In this document: piece by piece, positions 42,711 through 54,785 of the stretch
Layout of the letters: each line of letters starts with the position of its first letter
Numbering within the stretch: position 1 is the stretch's first letter
Assembly (NCBI RefSeq): GCF_003206615.1
Contig: NZ_PZJW01000017.1
Coordinates: forward strand, 1-63,654
Reading direction: 5' to 3'
Length of the DNA stretch: 63,654 bases
Origin: Salinicola acroporae
Lineage (GTDB): Bacteria; Pseudomonadota; Gammaproteobacteria; Pseudomonadales; Halomonadaceae
The notes under the pieces: model-generated
Databases searched by the model: none
What the model was told of the DNA's origin: nothing
Seen by the model: the letters and a program-made list of their open reading frames with translations, nothing else
Made by a program: the position numbers and the translations under genes

Positions 42711-45700
42711 ATGGCTATCAACGTCACTCGGCGCCAGTTTTTCAAACTGGGCGGGGCGGGGTTGGCGAGTTCGAGCCTGGCGATGATGGGGTTCGCCCCG
42801 GAGCCCGCCGAGGCCTCGATTCGGCAATTCAAGCTGACCCACGCCAAAGAGACTCGTAACACCTGCACCTACTGCTCCGTCGGCTGCGGCATTTTGATCT
42901 ACAGCCGGGGCGACGGCTCCAAGAACGTCGAACAGAATGTCTTCCATATCGAAGGCGATCCCGACCATCCTGTGTCTCGTGGTTCGCTCTGCCCCAAGGG
43001 CGCAGGCCTGCTCGACTTCGTTCATAGCCAGGGGCGGCTCGAATATCCGCAAGTTCGCGAAGCGGGTTCCAGTGAATGGACGCGAATCACCTGGGATGAG
43101 GCGCTGAACCGAATCGCCCGGCACATGAAGGACGATCGCGACGCCAACTTCGTCCAGCGCAACGCCCAGGGGCAGACGGTCAATCACTGGACGACGACGG
43201 GTTTCCTGGCGGCGTCCGGTTCCTCCAACGAAGCCGGTTACATCACCCACAAGGTGGTGCGCAATCTCGGCATGGTGGCGTTCGACAATCAGGCACGCGT
43301 CTGACACGGACCGACGGTGGCAGGTCTTGCCCCTTCATTCGGTCGCGGTGCCATGACCAATCACTGGGTCGACATCCGCAATGCCAATCTGATTCTATCG
43401 ATGGGCGGCAACTCGGCCGAGGCGCACCCCGTGGGCTTCCGTTGGGTCACCGAGGCCATCGAGCACAACCACGCCGAGCTGATCACCATCGATCCTCGCT
43501 TCACCCGCACCGGCGCCGTGGCGCAGGACAAGGCGTTCATCCGTACCGGCACCGATATCGCCTTTCTCGGCGGGCTGATCAGCTACCTGATCGAGACCGA
43601 CCAGATCCAGCGCGAATACGTGTTGAACTACACCGACGCGGCGTTGATCGTGCGCCCGGATTACGGTTTCGAGGACGGCCTGTTTTCAGGCTACGACGAA
43701 TCGACCCGCAGCTACGACAAGCAGTCGTGGATGTACGAGATGGGCGACGATGGCTTCGTGCGCCGCGACGAGTCGCTGAGCGATCCCCGCTGCGTCTACC
43801 AGCTGTTGCGCGGGCACTACTCGCGTTACACGCCGGACATGGTCTCCAGCATCACCGGGATTCCGGTCGAGACCATCCAGCGAATCTGGAAGAAGATCGC
43901 GGCGATGGCGGTGCCCGACAAGACCATGACCATCCTCTACGCGCTGGGTTGGACGCAGCACTCGATCGGCTCGCAGATCATTCGCACCGCGGCCATGGTC
44001 CAGTTGCTGCTGGGCAACATGGGCATGCCTGGCGGCGGCGTCAACGCCCTGCGCGGGCACTCCAACATCCAGGGGCTGACGGATCTGGGATTGCTCTCCC
44101 AACTGCTGCCGGGCTACATGACACTGGCCAACGCCAAGGAGCAGGAGTACCGCGCCTATATCGACAAACGTGCCAAGCAGCCGACGGTGGAGGGGCAGGT
44201 CTCCTACTGGAAGAACTACGAGAAATTCCACGTCAGCCTGATGAAGTCATGGTTCGGCAGGGCCGCCAACGAGGGCAACAACTGGTGCTTCGACTGGCTG
44301 CCCAAGCTCGAACGGCCGCTCTATGACATTCTCGATACCTTCGAGCGCATGTCGAAGGGGGAGCTCAATGGCTACTTCTGCCAGGGCTTCAACCCGCTGG
44401 CCTCCTTCCCCGACCGGGCCAAGGTGACCCGAGCGCTGGCGTCACTGAAGTATCTGGTGGTGATGGACCCGCTCAATACCGAGACCAGCGAGTTCTGGAA
44501 GAACTACGGCGAATACAACGATGTCGACCCGAGCCAGATCGACACCGAGGTCTTTCGTCTGCCGACCTGCTGCTTCGCCGAGGACGATGGATCGATCGTC
44601 AACAGCGCGCGCTGGCTGCAGTGGCACTGGGCGGCCGCGCCGCCGCCCGGTGACGCTCGGCCGGATACCCGGATCATGGGCGAGTTGTTTCTCAAGCTGA
44701 AACAGCTCTATCTCGATGAGGGCGGTGTCTTTCCCGATCCGATCCTCAACCTGACCTGGGATTACAAGATCCCCGCGGACCCCAAGGCGGAGGAGCTTGC
44801 GCGGGAGTATAACGGTCGCGCGCTGGAGGATCTCACCGACGAACAGGGCAACGTGACCCGGCGTGCCGGCGAGCAGCTTGCCGGATTCGCGGAACTGACC
44901 AACGACGGTCGCACGGCGGCCGGCTGCTGGATATTCACCGGCTGCTGGACCGAAGACGGCAACCAGATGGCGAATCGCGACAATTCGGACCCCTACGGCA
45001 CCGGCAACACCCTGGGCTGGGCCTGGGCCTGGCCGATGAATCGCCGCATCCTCTACAACCGGGCCAGCGCCGATCTGCAGGGCCGTCCGTGGGGCGCCAA
45101 CAAGGCGTTCATCTGGTGGGATGGCCGGCAGGGAGCCTGGGTCGGTGCGGACGTGCCGGACTTCCCGACCCACTCGCCGCCATCCCAGGGGCAGATGCCG
45201 TTCATCATGCAGCCGGAGGGGGTTGGCCATCTGTTCGCCGGGCAGAGCATGGTCGACGGGCCGTTCCCCGAGCACTACGAACCGTTCGAGTCGCCGGTGC
45301 CGCAGAATCTGTTGCACCCGGGCAAGGAGAAGGCGCGCAACAATCCGGCCGCCCGGATCTTCGACGAGGACCGCGAAGCGCTGGGCAAGCCGGAGGAGTT
45401 CCCGCACGCGGCGACGACCTATCGTCTGACCGAGCATTTCCACTTCTGGACCAAGCACGCCGAGCTCAACGCCATCGTGCAGCCGCAGCAGTTCGTCGAA
45501 ATCGGCGAAGCGCTGGCTAGTGAGATCGGCATCGTCGCCGGGGATTGGGTCAAGGTGTCTTCCAATCGTGGATTCATCAAGGCGGTGGCGGTGGTGACCA
45601 AACGGCTGCGGCCGATGATGATCGGCGACAAGCAGGTTCACCACGTGGGTATTCCGCTGCACTGGGGCTTTACCGGCGTGGCCAAGAAAGGCTACCTGGT

Positions 45701-45785
45701 CAACGCCCTGACCCCGTTCGTCGGTGACGCCAACACGCAGACGCCGGAATACAAGTCGTTCACCGTCCGCGTCGAGAAGGCATAG
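42711..45785 (+). CDS. fdnG: Formate dehydrogenase-N/O alpha subunit, selenoprotein
   Basis: The gene reads through an in-frame TGA at 43302-43304 that encodes selenocysteine at residue 198 (context '[28 protein letters not shown]'). The product is 1024 residues against 1015 for E. coli FdnG. A Tat signal (T-R-R-Q-F-F-K, residues 6-12) precedes the [4Fe-4S] site '[10 protein letters not shown]...LCPKGA', and molybdopterin-binding regions such as '[21 protein letters not shown]' and '[20 protein letters not shown]' follow. It oxidises formate at the periplasmic face and passes electrons to FdnH and FdnI. A SECIS hairpin sits directly after the TGA, and the Sec machinery lies 3 kb downstream. 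Treating this as two genes or a pseudogene would be wrong. Confidence 0.97.
43302..43333 (+). promoter_or_regulatory. UGA selenocysteine codon and bacterial SECIS element
   Basis: After the TGA comes 18 nt and then an apical GGTCT loop (43323-43327) closed by GGCA/TGCC (43319-43322/43328-43331). An unpaired T43318 lies below the closing stem, flanked by a GG/CC pair. The loop sequence, bulged U and 18-nt spacing match the E. coli fdhF element bound by SelB. Confidence 0.93.
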
Positions 45786-45795
45786 GGAGCTCGCC

Positions 45796-46782
45796 ATGAT
45801 CAATTCGCAAAACATCATCGCCCGCTCCGCCACGACCACCGAGCCTCCTCAGGCGCGCAGCCATGTGGAGGAGGTGGCCAAGCTGATCGATGTCTCCAAG
45901 TGCATCGGCTGCAAGGCGTGCCAGGTGGCGTGCATGGAGTGGAACGACCTGCGTGACGATGTCGGCGAGTGCCACGGCACCTACGACAACCCCACCGACC
46001 TCACCGCCGAGTCCTGGACGGTGATGCGTTTCAGCGAGCATGAAAGCGCCGACGGCAATCTCGAGTGGCTGATTCGCAAGGATGGCTGCATGCACTGTGC
46101 CGAGCCGGGCTGCCTCAAGGCATGCCCGGCCCCTGGCGCGATCGTGCAGTACGCCAACGGCATCGTCGACTTCGACTCCAACCACTGCATCGGCTGCGGC
46201 TACTGCATCACCGGCTGCCCGTTCGACATTCCGCGCATTTCGCCCAAGGACCAGAAGTCCTACAAGTGCACGCTCTGTTCGGATCGGGTGAATGCGGGAA
46301 TGGAGCCGGCCTGTGTCAAGACCTGTCCGACCAACTGCATCGAGTTCGGCACCAAGACGGACATGCTGGCGCGAGCGGAGAAGCGGGTCGGCGATCTCAA
46401 GGCGCTGGGCTTCCGCGATGCCGGTATCTACGATCCGGCCGGGGTTGGCGGTACCCACGTCATGTACGTGCTGCATCATGCCAATGACCCCAATCGCTAC
46501 AGCGGGCTGCCCAAGGATCCACGCATTTCGCCGCTGGTCGGGGCGTGGAAGGGGGCAACCAAGCCGATCATGTCCGCGATCATCGGCATCACCGCCTTTG
46601 CCGGTGTGATCCACTACATGACCAAGGGGCCCAAGGAAGAGCCGGAAGACTCGCCCGAGGAGGAGCATCGAGCGGCGCGCGACGACGGCGTCCCGCCTGC
46701 CTCGCTGGGCTATGACGCTACCCGGCGGCGCCCCGGAGCCGGGCGGAGTGCGGACGATCGTCCGCAGGGAGAAAATCGATGA
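45796..46782 (+). CDS. fdnH: Formate dehydrogenase iron-sulfur (beta) subunit
   Basis: The 328-residue protein has four ferredoxin-type cysteine clusters ('[11 protein letters not shown]', '[14 protein letters not shown]', '[13 protein letters not shown]', '[21 protein letters not shown]') and a C-terminal membrane anchor ('[19 protein letters not shown]', about residues 258-276). It carries electrons from FdnG to the cytochrome b subunit. It has an extra acidic and basic tail of about 50 residues after the anchor. The ATG at 45796 follows GGGAG; the stop overlaps fdnI (ATGA). Confidence 0.95.
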   Translation: MINSQNIIARSATTTEPPQARSHVEEVAKLIDVSKCIGCKACQVACMEWNDLRDDVGECHGTYDNPTDLTAESWTVMRFSEHESADGNLEWLIRKDGCMHCAEPGCLKACPAPGAIVQYANGIVDFDSNHCIGCGYCITGCPFDIPRISPKDQKSYKCTLCSDRVNAGMEPACVKTCPTNCIEFGTKTDMLARAEKRVGDLKALGFRDAGIYDPAGVGGTHVMYVLHHANDPNRYSGLPKDPRISPLVGAWKGATKPIMSAIIGITAFAGVIHYMTKGPKEEPEDSPEEEHRAARDDGVPPASLGYDATRRRPGAGRSADDRPQGENR

Positions 46783-47426
46783 AGATGCCTCGGGATCGCC
46801 TGATTCGCTACTCGCCGCTGGATCGCGCCAACCACTGGACCATGGCCATGGTCTTCGTGCTGCTGGCGCTCTCCGGGCTGGCGTTCTTCCACCCGGCATT
46901 TTTCTTCCTGAGCCATACGCTGGGCGGGCCGGTATGGGCGCGGATTCTCCACCCGTTCCTCGGCGTGGCGCTGGTACTGCTGTTCTACGCCATGGCAGTA
47001 CGGCACGTGCGCCGCAATCTGCTCGGCGAGAACGACGTGCAGTGGATGCGCCAGATCGGTGACGTGCTCGACAATCGTGACGAAAAATTGCCGCCCATCG
47101 GCAAGTACAACCCCGGTCAGAAGCTGGTCTACTGGTCGCTGGTGGTGTCGATCGCGCTGTTGCTGGTCAGCGGCGTGATCATGTGGCGGCCATGGTTCGC
47201 CGGCTACTTCCCGATTCCGCTGATTCGGTTCGCCAGCCTGCTCCATGCGGTGTCAGCCTTCGTCGCCATCGTCACCATCGTGGTTCACGTCTATGCCGCG
47301 ATCTGGGTCAAGGGCTCGGTCCGTTCGATGACGCGAGGCTGGGTGACCCGCGCCTGGGCTCGTCATCACCATGGCCTGTGGGCTCGTGAACAAGAGGAGA
47401 CGCAGCGCCGTGAACGCCAACCCTGA
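46779..47426 (+). CDS. fdnI: Formate dehydrogenase cytochrome b556 (gamma) subunit
   Basis: The 215-residue protein has four membrane helices and heme-ligand histidines in '[27 protein letters not shown]', '[22 protein letters not shown]'. It anchors the complex in the inner membrane and reduces quinone. It overlaps fdnH by four bases, and its end overlaps the fdhE start region. Confidence 0.94.
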   Translation: MKMPRDRLIRYSPLDRANHWTMAMVFVLLALSGLAFFHPAFFFLSHTLGGPVWARILHPFLGVALVLLFYAMAVRHVRRNLLGENDVQWMRQIGDVLDNRDEKLPPIGKYNPGQKLVYWSLVVSIALLLVSGVIMWRPWFAGYFPIPLIRFASLLHAVSAFVAIVTIVVHVYAAIWVKGSVRSMTRGWVTRAWARHHHGLWAREQEETQRRERQP

Positions 47427-48381
47427 CGATCCGACGTCCGAAGCAACGCCAGGCGCGAACGGCGACCACGCCTTCGGTCAGGCGCCCCCTTCCCCGGGGG
47501 CGCCGCCGATGGTGACGCTGCCTTCGCGCAAGGTCTTCGCCGAGCGTGCCCAGCGGCTGCGGCAGTTGGCCGAACGGCTGCCGACGATGACTGCCTACCT
47601 GCGCTTCATGGCGATGATCGTCGAGGCCCAGCATCGCGTCGTCCAACTGCCCCGGCCCTCGTTGGTAGGCGGGGCACAGCTGGCGATGACCCATGGCATT
47701 CCGCCCCTCTCCCTGGATGGGTTGTGGCGGGACATGTCCTGGGCGGAAGACCTCGACGCACTGCTGGTGGAGCTGGACGGCCACGTCGTGGCGCCCCAGC
47801 GGGCTTGGTTCGACGCGCTCCGCGATCTCCCCGTCGCCGAGCGTGTCGAACTGGCCCGGGCCGTACTGGCCGGTCAGCCGCTGGCGTTGGAGCAACGCGG
47901 GATGGCGCCGCTCATGGGCGCGGCACTGCAGGTGGCCTGGACTCGCCAGGCGCGCTCGCTCCCCGTGCCGCCGCCGCGCCCGGCGGGTGCCGTCAGCGCC
48001 TTGTGCCCTTGCTGTGGTGCCCCGGCGGTGGGGAGTCTGGTGCAGATCGGGATGGCCCGCTCCCGGGTGCGCTATCTGCAGTGCGGGCTGTGCGCCAGCG
48101 AGTGGTACGCCGAGCGTGCCAGATGCGCGCAGTGTGGCGACAGTAAAGACCTGGATTACTGTGGCTTGGAGGATGAGCAGGGCGAACGGGTGTTGCCCGT
48201 TCAGGCCGAGACCTGCGATCACTGCCACAGCTATCTGAAATGGGTCAACCGGGAGTGGGAGGCCGCAGCCGATCCCTTGGCCGACGACCTCGCCAGCCTG
48301 GCACTCGACATGATGATCGCCGACCGCGATCTGGCGCGCCGCGCTTTCAATCCACTACTGGTGCTGGGGGAGCCGGCCTGA
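47410..48381 (+). CDS. fdhE: Formate dehydrogenase accessory protein FdhE
   Basis: The 323-residue protein has the paired CxxC zinc/rubredoxin-like knuckles of FdhE: 'CPCCGAPAVG', 'CGLCASEW', 'CAQCGDSK' and 'CDHCHSYLKW'. FdhE is a cytoplasmic assembly factor for Tat-exported formate dehydrogenases. The probable start is GTG at 47410 with GAGGAG upstream, overlapping the end of fdnI by 17 bases. Confidence 0.92.
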   Translation: MNANPDDPTSEATPGANGDHAFGQAPPSPGAPPMVTLPSRKVFAERAQRLRQLAERLPTMTAYLRFMAMIVEAQHRVVQLPRPSLVGGAQLAMTHGIPPLSLDGLWRDMSWAEDLDALLVELDGHVVAPQRAWFDALRDLPVAERVELARAVLAGQPLALEQRGMAPLMGAALQVAWTRQARSLPVPPPRPAGAVSALCPCCGAPAVGSLVQIGMARSRVRYLQCGLCASEWYAERARCAQCGDSKDLDYCGLEDEQGERVLPVQAETCDHCHSYLKWVNREWEAAADPLADDLASLALDMMIADRDLARRAFNPLLVLGEPA

Positions 48382-48413
48382 ATCCACGCAATTGTTGGGA
48401 TCGCGCTGATGAT

Positions 48414-48447
48414 GGCGAGCCACGGCGTACCCTCCCCGTGGCTCGCC
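48414..48447 (+). terminator. Hairpin between fdhE and selA
   Basis: GGCGAGCCACG (48414-48424) pairs exactly with CGTGGCTCGCC (48437-48447) across 12 bases, with no T-run. It is a possible partial terminator separating the fdn and sel genes. Confidence 0.5.
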
Positions 48448-48534
48448 GGGTGTCATTGGCTGTCGTCATGCTTGTTCCCAATCGCCGGCAACGATTAAAT
48501 CGAGACTCCTCCCGCCGGTTACCGCGAGCCGTTC

Positions 48535-49970
<1,436 letters not shown>

Positions 49971-49974
<4 letters not shown>

Positions 49975-51926
49975 TCGTTGGTACCGCCGGCCACGTCGAC
50001 CACGGCAAGACGTCCTTGATCCATGCGCTGACCGGTGTGGCGACGGATCGCCTGAAGGAGGAGCTGGCACGGGGACTCACCATCGAGGCTGGCTATGCCT
50101 ATCCCGAGCCGCCACCGGGACAGGCCGGGGCCGTGCTGGGGTTCATCGATGTGCCGGGGCACGAGCGCTTCGTTGCCAATATGCTCTCCGGTGCCGTGGG
50201 TATGCAGGCGATGTTGCTGGTGATCGCGGCGGATGACGGCATCATGCCGCAGACGCTCGAACACGCACGCATCCTCGAACTTTTGGGCGTGACCCAGGCC
50301 TGGGTCGCGCTGACCAAGATCGATCGAGTGGCGCCGGTGCGCATCGACGAGGTGCGCCGCGAGATCGCCGCCTGGCTGGACACGACAGCTTTCACCGGCG
50401 CGCCGATCTTTCCGCTTTCCAGCGTCACCGGTGTCGGTCTGAAACCGCTCGAGAGCACGCTGTGGGCGCAGGCGGCGCGACCCTTGCCCATTCATGAGGC
50501 GGGGCGCTTCCGGCTCGCCGTCGATCGTGTCTTCGTCAAGCCAGGTGCTGGCGTCGTGGTGACTGGTACTGTGCGCAGCGGCCGCGTCGCCCTCGGCGAC
50601 ACGGTACGCCTGTTGCCTGGCGGAATGGACGCACGGGTGCGCGGGCTGCGCGCGCAAGATCGTGAGGTCGACCTGGCGCGGCCGGGTGAGCGCTGTGCCA
50701 TCAATCTGAGCGGGTCGGGCATCGAGCGGAGCCGGCTCGCCCGAGGGAATTGGGTCGTGACGTCCGCCTCCCTGGCAGCCGACCGAACACGCCTCGACGT
50801 CGCCCTGGACTGGCTGCCGGAAGCCCCAGCGCTCAGGCACTGGACGCCGGTCCATCTGCACCACGGCAGTGCCCATGTGACGGGGCGGGTTGCACTGCTG
50901 GAGGCGGACACGCTGGACGCCGGCGGCTCGGCGCTGGCGCAACTGGTGCTGGACTCGCCGCTGCAGGCCGTCCATGGCGACCGCATCGTGATCCGCGATC
51001 ATGGCGCCAGCCGGACCCTGGGGGGCGCCAGGGTGCTGGACGTCGCCCCGCCCCGTCGCGGCGGCCGGAAACCGGATCGACTGAGTTGGTTGGGTCGACT
51101 GCGCGAGGTGCTGTCGGAGGGGGCCGGGCCGCCGGATTGGCAACTGCTGTTTTCCCGCCGCGAAGAGGGCTCGCCCCCCGAGATGACCAGCGTGGATCTC
51201 GCGGCGCTGGCGGTGAATCTCGACGTGCCGGTCGACGATTTGCAGCGAAGCGCGTCAGCGGCGCGTTGGCTCGTGCTGTCGAACCAGGCGGAGCATCACG
51301 CCCTGGCGCCGACCTATGAGCGATCGCTGTATGACGATGCGACCGAACGTCTGGCGTCGATCCACGAGCTGGAGCCGGCAATGCGAGGCGTCGACATCGA
51401 TCGTCTGCGTCGCATGGTGGCGCCTCGACTACCCGCCGACCTGTTCCGGCCGCTGCTCGAGCACTGGAAAGCGCGGGGTGATCTCGCCCAGCACGGCCCG
51501 TTCGTGGCGCTGGCATCGCATACGGCATCGCTGTCGGCGCAGGACGAAAAGCGCTGGGATACGGTACGCCCGCTGCTCGTGGCGCAGCCCTGCGATCCGC
51601 CTCGGGTGCGCGACATCGCCGGGCAGCTTGGCTGGGCCGAGACCGACGTGCGCCAGCTACTGCATGACTGCGCGCTACTGGGCGATGTCTATCAGCTGCG
51701 TCATGATCACTTCTTCCTGGCGAGCCGAGTGTCCGAACTGGCAGCGTTGATTCAGCAACTCGATGGCGAGTCGCCAGCCGGGGCGACGGCGGCGGCATTT
51801 CGCGATCGGATCGGCTGTGGCCGGAAACTGGCGGTGGCGATTCTCGAGTTTTTCGATCGGATCGGCTTCACCCGGCGGGTCGGGGATGGTCATAAGGTGA
51901 TCCGGAAAGATATGCTGTTCGAGTGA
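49971..51926 (+). CDS. selB: Selenocysteine-specific elongation factor SelB
   Basis: The 651-residue translational GTPase begins [20 protein letters not shown] (G1), with '[17 protein letters not shown]' (G3) and 'ALTKIDRV' (G4). EF-Tu-like domains 2 and 3 and C-terminal winged helices that read the SECIS follow (about residues 375-651, e.g. '[26 protein letters not shown]'). It delivers Sec-tRNA to the UGA in fdnG. The start overlaps the selA stop. Confidence 0.96.
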
Positions 51927-52007
51927 TTGGGCCCGATCCTCGGCGGTCGAGCACCCGAAGGGGATTGCAAGGTCGGCCGGCAAGGGCATTTTGCGAATCC
52001 TTTCTCA

Positions 52008-52103
52008 GGAAGAGAATCGTTCCCCGGTGGGGCGCCAGGACTTCAACTCCTGTAGGGGCTGCCAGCAGTCTCTGGTGGGTTCGACTCCCACTCTCTTCCG
52101 CCA
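52008..52103 (+). tRNA. selC: tRNA-Sec (UCA anticodon)
   Basis: This 96-nt tRNA has the long 8-bp acceptor stem and long extra arm typical of bacterial tRNA-Sec. The anticodon loop CTTCAAC (52041-52047) carries TCA at 52043-52045, the T-loop is GGTTCGACTCC, and the encoded 3' end is GCCA. It lies about 80 bases after selB, completing a local selA-selB-selC set. Confidence 0.96.
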
Positions 52104-52643
52104 TCATCTTGCCTGCGGACGAGGAGGCTGTCCGGTGTCGGCAGCCGCTTGATTCCGGTGCTCTGCCTCGCATCGGTGACACGAAAACGGCCAATTTCCG
52201 GCTGTTGCAAAAAATTACGTGTTTTACTGGATAGTCAGTGGCTTATAAACGCATGATTAAGAACACTTAAGTTTTGTTATTAGCAAAACCGATCAAGATA
52301 TCACGAGAAAAACGTTGGCGTGGCGACGATGAAGGTCCACTCTGACATTGCCCACTTAGCCAAGTGGCTCTCACCGCGAAGGAACGTGGGAGTGGGTTCT
52401 CTCTTCCAGTCTGTCTATCGGCCACCACCGATTCCGAACACCGTTACCTCGGTTCGGTGTCGTTGATATCCTGCCGCTCACTTCGTATTGCCATGATTTC
52501 GACGCCCAGTCACGCTGAAGTCTGTATTTCGCCGCCGGCCTGGCCCGTCGCGCAACCTCCTGCGTAATCGTGAATTCCCGCTGCCGTGCAAGTCGTGACT
52601 ACAATGATGCCTCGACGACAACGTCGCCATCGATGGAGACTCC
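52104..52643. other. 540-bp region after tRNA-Sec without recognisable genes
   Basis: The part at about 52195-52330 is markedly AT-rich compared with the flanks. I find no integrase fragment, no repeat of the selC 3' end and no convincing reading frame. selC is a known integration site for islands in enterics, but nothing here shows one. Confidence 0.5.
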
Positions 52644-52784
52644 ATGCAGGGTTCGCTGATCGGTATCGTGGTAGGGCTGGTGGTCTGGATGATTTCCGCC
52701 GAATGGGGGTGGGGAATTGGCGCGGGCATCGCCTCGGGGATCGCCTGGGATCTGTGGCGCCAACGCTCGCGACATGACGACTGA
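52644..52784 (+). CDS. Small membrane protein, 46 residues
   Basis: A short frame begins MQGSLIGIVVGLVVWMIS, with one or two hydrophobic, glycine- and tryptophan-rich segments ('GIVVGLVVWMI', 'GWGIGAGIASGIAWDLW') and a basic/acidic end (RQRSRHDD). GGAG lies six bases before the ATG, and the GC-rich codon use fits the genome. No family is recognised. It precedes the convergent ferritin-like gene. Confidence 0.5.
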   Translation: MQGSLIGIVVGLVVWMISAEWGWGIGAGIASGIAWDLWRQRSRHDD

Positions 52785-52836
52785 GGCGTTGGGGGCTCGG
52801 GCCAGTTCGGCGGGTCGAAATGGCCCGATGGCGATA

Positions 52837-53382
52837 TCAGTTGCGGGTCTTGACCCCCTCGAGTAGCGCCGCCATGTCGTCGGCATGCTCCTCCTCCTGG
52901 GCCAGGATGTCCTCCATCACTCGGCGGGAGGTCGGATCCTTGTCGCCAAGATAGGTGATGATCTCGCGGTAGCTGTCGATCGCGATCCGCTCGGCAATGA
53001 GGTCCTCCTTGATCATCTCCTCGAGCGTCTCTCCCTCGGCGTACTCCGAGTGCGAGCGGCTCAGCAACCCCTCCGGCGAGAAATTGGGGGCGCCGCCCAG
53101 TTGGGTGATGCGTTCGGCAAGTTGGTCGGCGTGCTGTTGCTCCTCCTGGGCATGCTCCAGAAACTCATCCTTGGCAATGCTCGCGCTGAGACCGTCGGCC
53201 ATGTAGTAATGCCGCTTGTAACGCAGTACGCAGACGATCTCGGTTGCCAGTGCCTCGTTGAGGATCTTGATGACCATCTCGCGGTCGGCGCCATACCCCT
53301 CGGTGACGGCGCCATTCTCGATATGCTGGCGGGCTCGCTCGCGAATCGTCTTGATGTCGGTCAAAAAGGTCTGCTCGCTCAT
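52837..53382 (-). CDS. Bacterioferritin/ferritin-like di-iron protein
   Basis: The 181-residue, mostly helical, acidic protein has paired E-x-x-H type motifs ('HAQEEQQHADQLAERI', 'DILAQEEEHADDMAALL') with 'LNEALATEIVCVLRYKRHYY' and 'DLIAERIAIDSYREIITYLGD', as in bacterioferritin-type iron-binding or stress proteins. The start at 53382 follows GAGGAGGAAG. It may store iron or act in oxidative stress. Confidence 0.82.
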   Translation of the reverse strand: MSEQTFLTDIKTIRERARQHIENGAVTEGYGADREMVIKILNEALATEIVCVLRYKRHYYMADGLSASIAKDEFLEHAQEEQQHADQLAERITQLGGAPNFSPEGLLSRSHSEYAEGETLEEMIKEDLIAERIAIDSYREIITYLGDKDPTSRRVMEDILAQEEEHADDMAALLEGVKTRN

Positions 53383-53586
53383 GACTTCCTCCTCGATGGT
53401 GATGGCGCGATGGGTGGCGGCCAGGCTCCGGCACGCCCCGGTCGTGATCTCAACGTAGTCGATCGAACCCCGTTGTCCTAGGGATATCGTGGGAGCCGAG
53501 TGCGCTCGCCATGCCAACAGCGTGTAATACAATAGCGTCGGGGTCGTGAGCTAAGATCCAGGGACACATCCGTCAGGATCCACGAC

Positions 53587-54576
53587 ATGGCTTCGCACGA
53601 CCACTCGCATCACGACTCTCATGATCACGCCGGGCAAGGGCATTCTCACGGCCACGACCATGGTCACTCCCACGATCATGCGCCAACCGTGACGGCAGAC
53701 AGTGTCAGGCGCGTCAGGCTGGCGATGGTCCTGACCGCCGGCTTCATGCTGGCGGAGGTGGTGGGCGGCTGGATTTCCGGCTCGCTCGCGCTGCTGGCCG
53801 ACGCCGGGCATATGTTCAGCGACAGCTTCTCGCTCGGGCTTGCGCTGTTCGCCTTCTATATGGGCGACAAGGCACCGGACAGGTTTCGCACTTTCGGTTA
53901 TCAGCGCTTCCAGGTACTGGCCGCCTTCGTCAACGGGCTGACGCTGCTGGCGATCGCGGTATGGATCGTGATCGCTGCGATCCAGCGATTCACCCAGCCG
54001 GTCGAGGTCCTGGCAGGCCCGATGATGGTGGTGGCCGTGTTGGGCCTGCTGGTGAACATCGTGGTCTTCAGGATCCTGCACGGGGGCGACCAGGAAAACC
54101 TCAACCTGCGCGGTGCCTTGTTGCATGTGATCGGCGATTTGCTGGGGTCGGTGGCGGCTATCGTGGCGTCCGTGGTGATCCTGCTCACTGGCTGGACTCC
54201 GATCGATCCCCTGCTGTCGATGCTGGCCGCGGCGTTGATTCTGCGCGCCGCCTGGAAGATTCTGGGCCGCTCGGCGCATACCCTGCTCGAGGGCACGCCC
54301 GAAGGTGTCGATGTCGGTCAGATCCGGCAGGCGCTACTCGACGTCGAGGGCGTCAAGAGCCTGCACGACATTCATGTATGGGGCCTGACGCCACAGGATC
54401 CGCTGCTCAGCGCGCACCTGGTGATCGAGTCTCCCGCCTTTCACGACGGTGTCATCGAGCGTGCCTATGCCACGCTGCAGTCCCGCTTCGGGATCCAGCA
54501 CGCCACGTTGCAGGTCGAGACGCGAGACTGCCTCACCGGTGGCGAGTGCAACCACGGCATGATCGTGCATCCCTGA
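53587..54576 (+). CDS. Cation diffusion facilitator (CzcD/ZitB type)
   Basis: The 329-residue exporter has a histidine-rich cytoplasmic N-terminus (about residues 3-35, H/D/G repeats), six membrane helices with the metal site 'LLADAGHMFSDSFSLGLALFAFYMG' and a second 'HVIGDLLGSVAAIVASVVI', then a C-terminal metal-sensing domain ('VKSLHDIHVWGLTPQDPLLSAHL'). It exports zinc or related divalent cations in exchange for protons. Confidence 0.94.
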   Translation: MASHDHSHHDSHDHAGQGHSHGHDHGHSHDHAPTVTADSVRRVRLAMVLTAGFMLAEVVGGWISGSLALLADAGHMFSDSFSLGLALFAFYMGDKAPDRFRTFGYQRFQVLAAFVNGLTLLAIAVWIVIAAIQRFTQPVEVLAGPMMVVAVLGLLVNIVVFRILHGGDQENLNLRGALLHVIGDLLGSVAAIVASVVILLTGWTPIDPLLSMLAAALILRAAWKILGRSAHTLLEGTPEGVDVGQIRQALLDVEGVKSLHDIHVWGLTPQDPLLSAHLVIESPAFHDGVIERAYATLQSRFGIQHATLQVETRDCLTGGECNHGMIVHP

Positions 54577-54785
54577 CCCTGTCGCGCGGGATGTCGCTTC
54601 GTGATGAGCCTTGTTCATGAAAATGGCGGGAAGGTTTCATTGGCCGTGATCGCCCCGGGAAGGCAGAATCGCCATCATATGGTCGTCAATCCATCGTCGG
54701 TCGTCGCTACCGGGACATCAGCGCTCGAGAGCGAGACCTCGCCCCGCCTGCGATCACGCGGGGCCGCATCGAAGAGAACACTGTC

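Noticed and set aside
42711-43304. fdnG as a truncated pseudogene ending at the TGA
   Set aside because: The TGA is in the E. coli FdnG selenocysteine context, a SECIS hairpin follows at the right spacing, and selA, selB and selC are present nearby.
52364-52567. 67-codon frame in the region after tRNA-Sec
   Set aside because: It lacks a ribosome site, family-like motifs and coherent codon use.
52104-52643. Genomic island attached to the tRNA-Sec gene
   Set aside because: No integrase, no direct repeat of the tRNA 3' end and no foreign genes follow; ordinary chromosomal genes resume within 550 bases.
54676-54681. CATATG before metF as part of the polyol regulon
   Set aside because: Its flanks do not form the TCATATGA or GATCATATGATC dyad and it is 30 kb away, so it is likely chance.
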